DNA of 14,756 nt from Cytophagales bacterium (GTDB lineage: Bacteria; Bacteroidota; Bacteroidia; Cytophagales; Cyclobacteriaceae), in NCBI GenBank assembly GCA_020063545.1, contig JAGUUF010000263.1, positions 1 through 14,756 of the forward strand, given 5' to 3'. Below the pieces are notes generated by a model, which saw nothing but the letters and a program-made list of their open reading frames with translations, was not told the origin of the DNA and did no database searches. The position numbers were made by a program, and so were the translations under genes. Shown here piece by piece: positions 13,513 through 14,756 of this stretch (position 1 is its first letter; the number at the start of each line of letters is the position of its first letter).

Positions 13513-14580
13513 ATGGTTGATAATAAACGCAGGCTTTACTGGATACTTCAACTCAGCACCTGGACGGTCTATGCCCTGTTGCAGATCATCTTCTTCAACA
13601 TGCAGTCGCAGCAGGACATCAGTAGCCGCAGGATATTTTTTTTCATAGCCGAAGCACTGATATGCCTTGCGGTGACCCATTTTTTCAGGCACCTGCTTAA
13701 CCGCTGGAAGTGGCTGAGCCTGCCGGTGCCCGCCATGATTCCGCGGGTAGTGGGCAGTGTGGTGGTGCTGGGTGTTGGTATTTATTTTTTAAGGATACCC
13801 GTTGCTTACTGGCTTAACATTGCCGGTGTGCGCACGCAGGCATTCCAGGTTGACCAAATCTTCGGATACGCGGCATTTTACATCTTCCTGTTGTTCCTGT
13901 GGTCGGTTTTCTATTTTACGTATCATTATGTTGAGCGGTATAACAAGTCACTCAAATACGAAGCGTCCAGGATTGAAAGCGAGTTGAACAACCTGAAGGC
14001 CCAGCTTAACCCGCATTTTATTTTTAATGCACTCAACAGCATCCGGGCGCTGGTGGATGAAAATCCCGAGAAATCAAAACTGGCCATCAACCAGCTATCG
14101 AACATTTTGCGCAACTCGCTTACATTCGATAAAAAGGGTTTAACCCGTTTTGGCGATGAACTGAAAATTGTGCGCGACTACCTGAGCCTGGAGAGCATCC
14201 GGTTTGAAGAGCGGCTGAAGACAGAATTTGATATTCACCCGGAGTCGTATCATTTTTTTGTGCCCCCGTTTATGATTCAAACCCTGGTGGAGAACGGGGT
14301 GAAGCACGGGGTATCAAAACTGAAAGCAGGCGGGGTAATCCAGGTGCGTACGCTGGTTGAAAACAACAAACTGAAAATTCAAATCCGCAACAGCGGCCAC
14401 CTGCTTAACGGGGTAAGGCGGAGCACCTCCGGGGTGGGCCTGCAAAATACCGTTCACCGCCTGCGCCTGCTGTATGGCGAGGAAGCATCTTTTAAGATTG
14501 TTAATGAAATGAATAATTTTGTGCTCACCGAAGTAACGATTCCACAAATACTAACGAATGAAAGCGCTGATTATCGATGA
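13513..14580 (+). CDS. LytS/YehU-type membrane histidine kinase
   Basis: This 355-residue sensor kinase has four predicted membrane helices (about 8-28, 41-60, 76-93 and 117-138), a coiled linker (about 140-164) and a kinase core of the His_kinase (PF06580) type. H168 in the block AQLNPHFIFNALNSIRALV is the expected phosphorylated residue. The ATP-binding part shows the N-box VENGVKHG with N261 and the G-box TSGVGLQNT (305-312). No extracytoplasmic sensor domain is seen, so the signal is probably sensed in the membrane. The last 23 bases overlap the response regulator gene, implying translational coupling. This arrangement is very common in Bacteroidota, where such pairs often control envelope or transport genes; the target here is unknown. 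Confidence 0.94.
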   Translation: MVDNKRRLYWILQLSTWTVYALLQIIFFNMQSQQDISSRRIFFFIAEALICLAVTHFFRHLLNRWKWLSLPVPAMIPRVVGSVVVLGVGIYFLRIPVAYWLNIAGVRTQAFQVDQIFGYAAFYIFLLFLWSVFYFTYHYVERYNKSLKYEASRIESELNNLKAQLNPHFIFNALNSIRALVDENPEKSKLAINQLSNILRNSLTFDKKGLTRFGDELKIVRDYLSLESIRFEERLKTEFDIHPESYHFFVPPFMIQTLVENGVKHGVSKLKAGGVIQVRTLVENNKLKIQIRNSGHLLNGVRRSTSGVGLQNTVHRLRLLYGEEASFKIVNEMNNFVLTEVTIPQILTNESADYR

Positions 14581-14756
14581 CGAGCGCCTTGCGCGCAAAG
14601 AGTTAATGAAATTGCTGGAGGCGCACCCGGGCATCGAGGTGGTTGGAGAAGCTGCCAATGCCGATGAGGCCATACACCTGATTAATGAACTTAATCCTGA
14701 ACTGTTGTTCCTCGATATTCAAATGCCCGATAAAACCGGCTTCCAGCTTCTGGAAG
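14558..14756 (+). CDS. response regulator, probably LytTR family (cut by window end)
   Basis: Only the first 66 residues are present. They form the start of a receiver domain: acidic pair D7-D8 (ALIIDDERLARKEL) and the expected phosphorylated Asp D53 in LLFLDIQMPDKTGF. The gene begins 23 bases before the end of the kinase gene in a different frame, so the two are co-transcribed and probably coupled in translation. No ribosome-binding site is visible ahead of the ATG. Partners of LytS-type kinases normally carry a C-terminal LytTR DNA-binding domain, which would lie beyond this window, so that part is inferred from context. Confidence 0.9.
   Translation, partial: MKALIIDDERLARKELMKLLEAHPGIEVVGEAANADEAIHLINELNPELLFLDIQMPDKTGFQLLE

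Overview
The window looks like chromosomal DNA of a member of the Bacteroidota, most probably a Cytophagales relative. I infer this from three things. Short boxes resembling the Bacteroidota sigma -7 element (TAnnTTTG) sit just before many start codons, and Shine-Dalgarno sequences are mostly absent. Two lipoproteins are present, one with a Cys-Ser-Asp-Asp-Glu start typical of Bacteroidota surface lipoproteins. A LytS-type histidine kinase is followed by an overlapping response regulator. Base composition is mid-GC in the genes. I see no tRNA, rRNA, CRISPR array or intact insertion sequence.

Layout. Positions 6-584 (-) encode 3-methyladenine DNA glycosylase I. Divergent from it, 683-2466 (+) holds a two-gene unit: a Rid (YjgF/UK114-like) protein with a Sec signal peptide, then a class V PLP-dependent aminotransferase-fold enzyme with a twin-arginine signal. 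Positions 2467-3079 form an AT-rich gap with one small reading frame that resembles only the first ~35 residues of a type I restriction R subunit, a long imperfect palindrome and a GC-rich hairpin. Next come a trans-sulfuration (Cys/Met metabolism) PLP enzyme (-), a 67-residue unknown protein (+), a repeat-rich convergent spacer and an RluD-type 23S rRNA pseudouridine synthase (-). A predicted lipoprotein of unknown function (+) then faces, 3 bp away, a two-gene unit (-) of a probable surface lipoprotein and a YbjQ/UPF0145 protein. NADP-type glutamate dehydrogenase (-) follows with a clear terminator, then a YdhF-like aldo/keto reductase (+), uvrA (+), a small membrane protein (+), and a LytS-like kinase overlapping a response regulator cut by the window end (+).

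Most of this is housekeeping: DNA repair (tag, uvrA), rRNA modification, nitrogen assimilation and sulfur amino acid metabolism. The most unusual items are the exported Rid/PLP-enzyme pair, which may be a cell-envelope version of the normally cytoplasmic partnership between PLP enzymes and enamine/imine deaminases, and the very close spacing of promoter-like boxes to start codons, which predicts leaderless or nearly leaderless mRNAs. The gap at 2467-3079 looks like a decayed or mobile-DNA-affected site. I did not find a convincing complete novel defence or mobile system.
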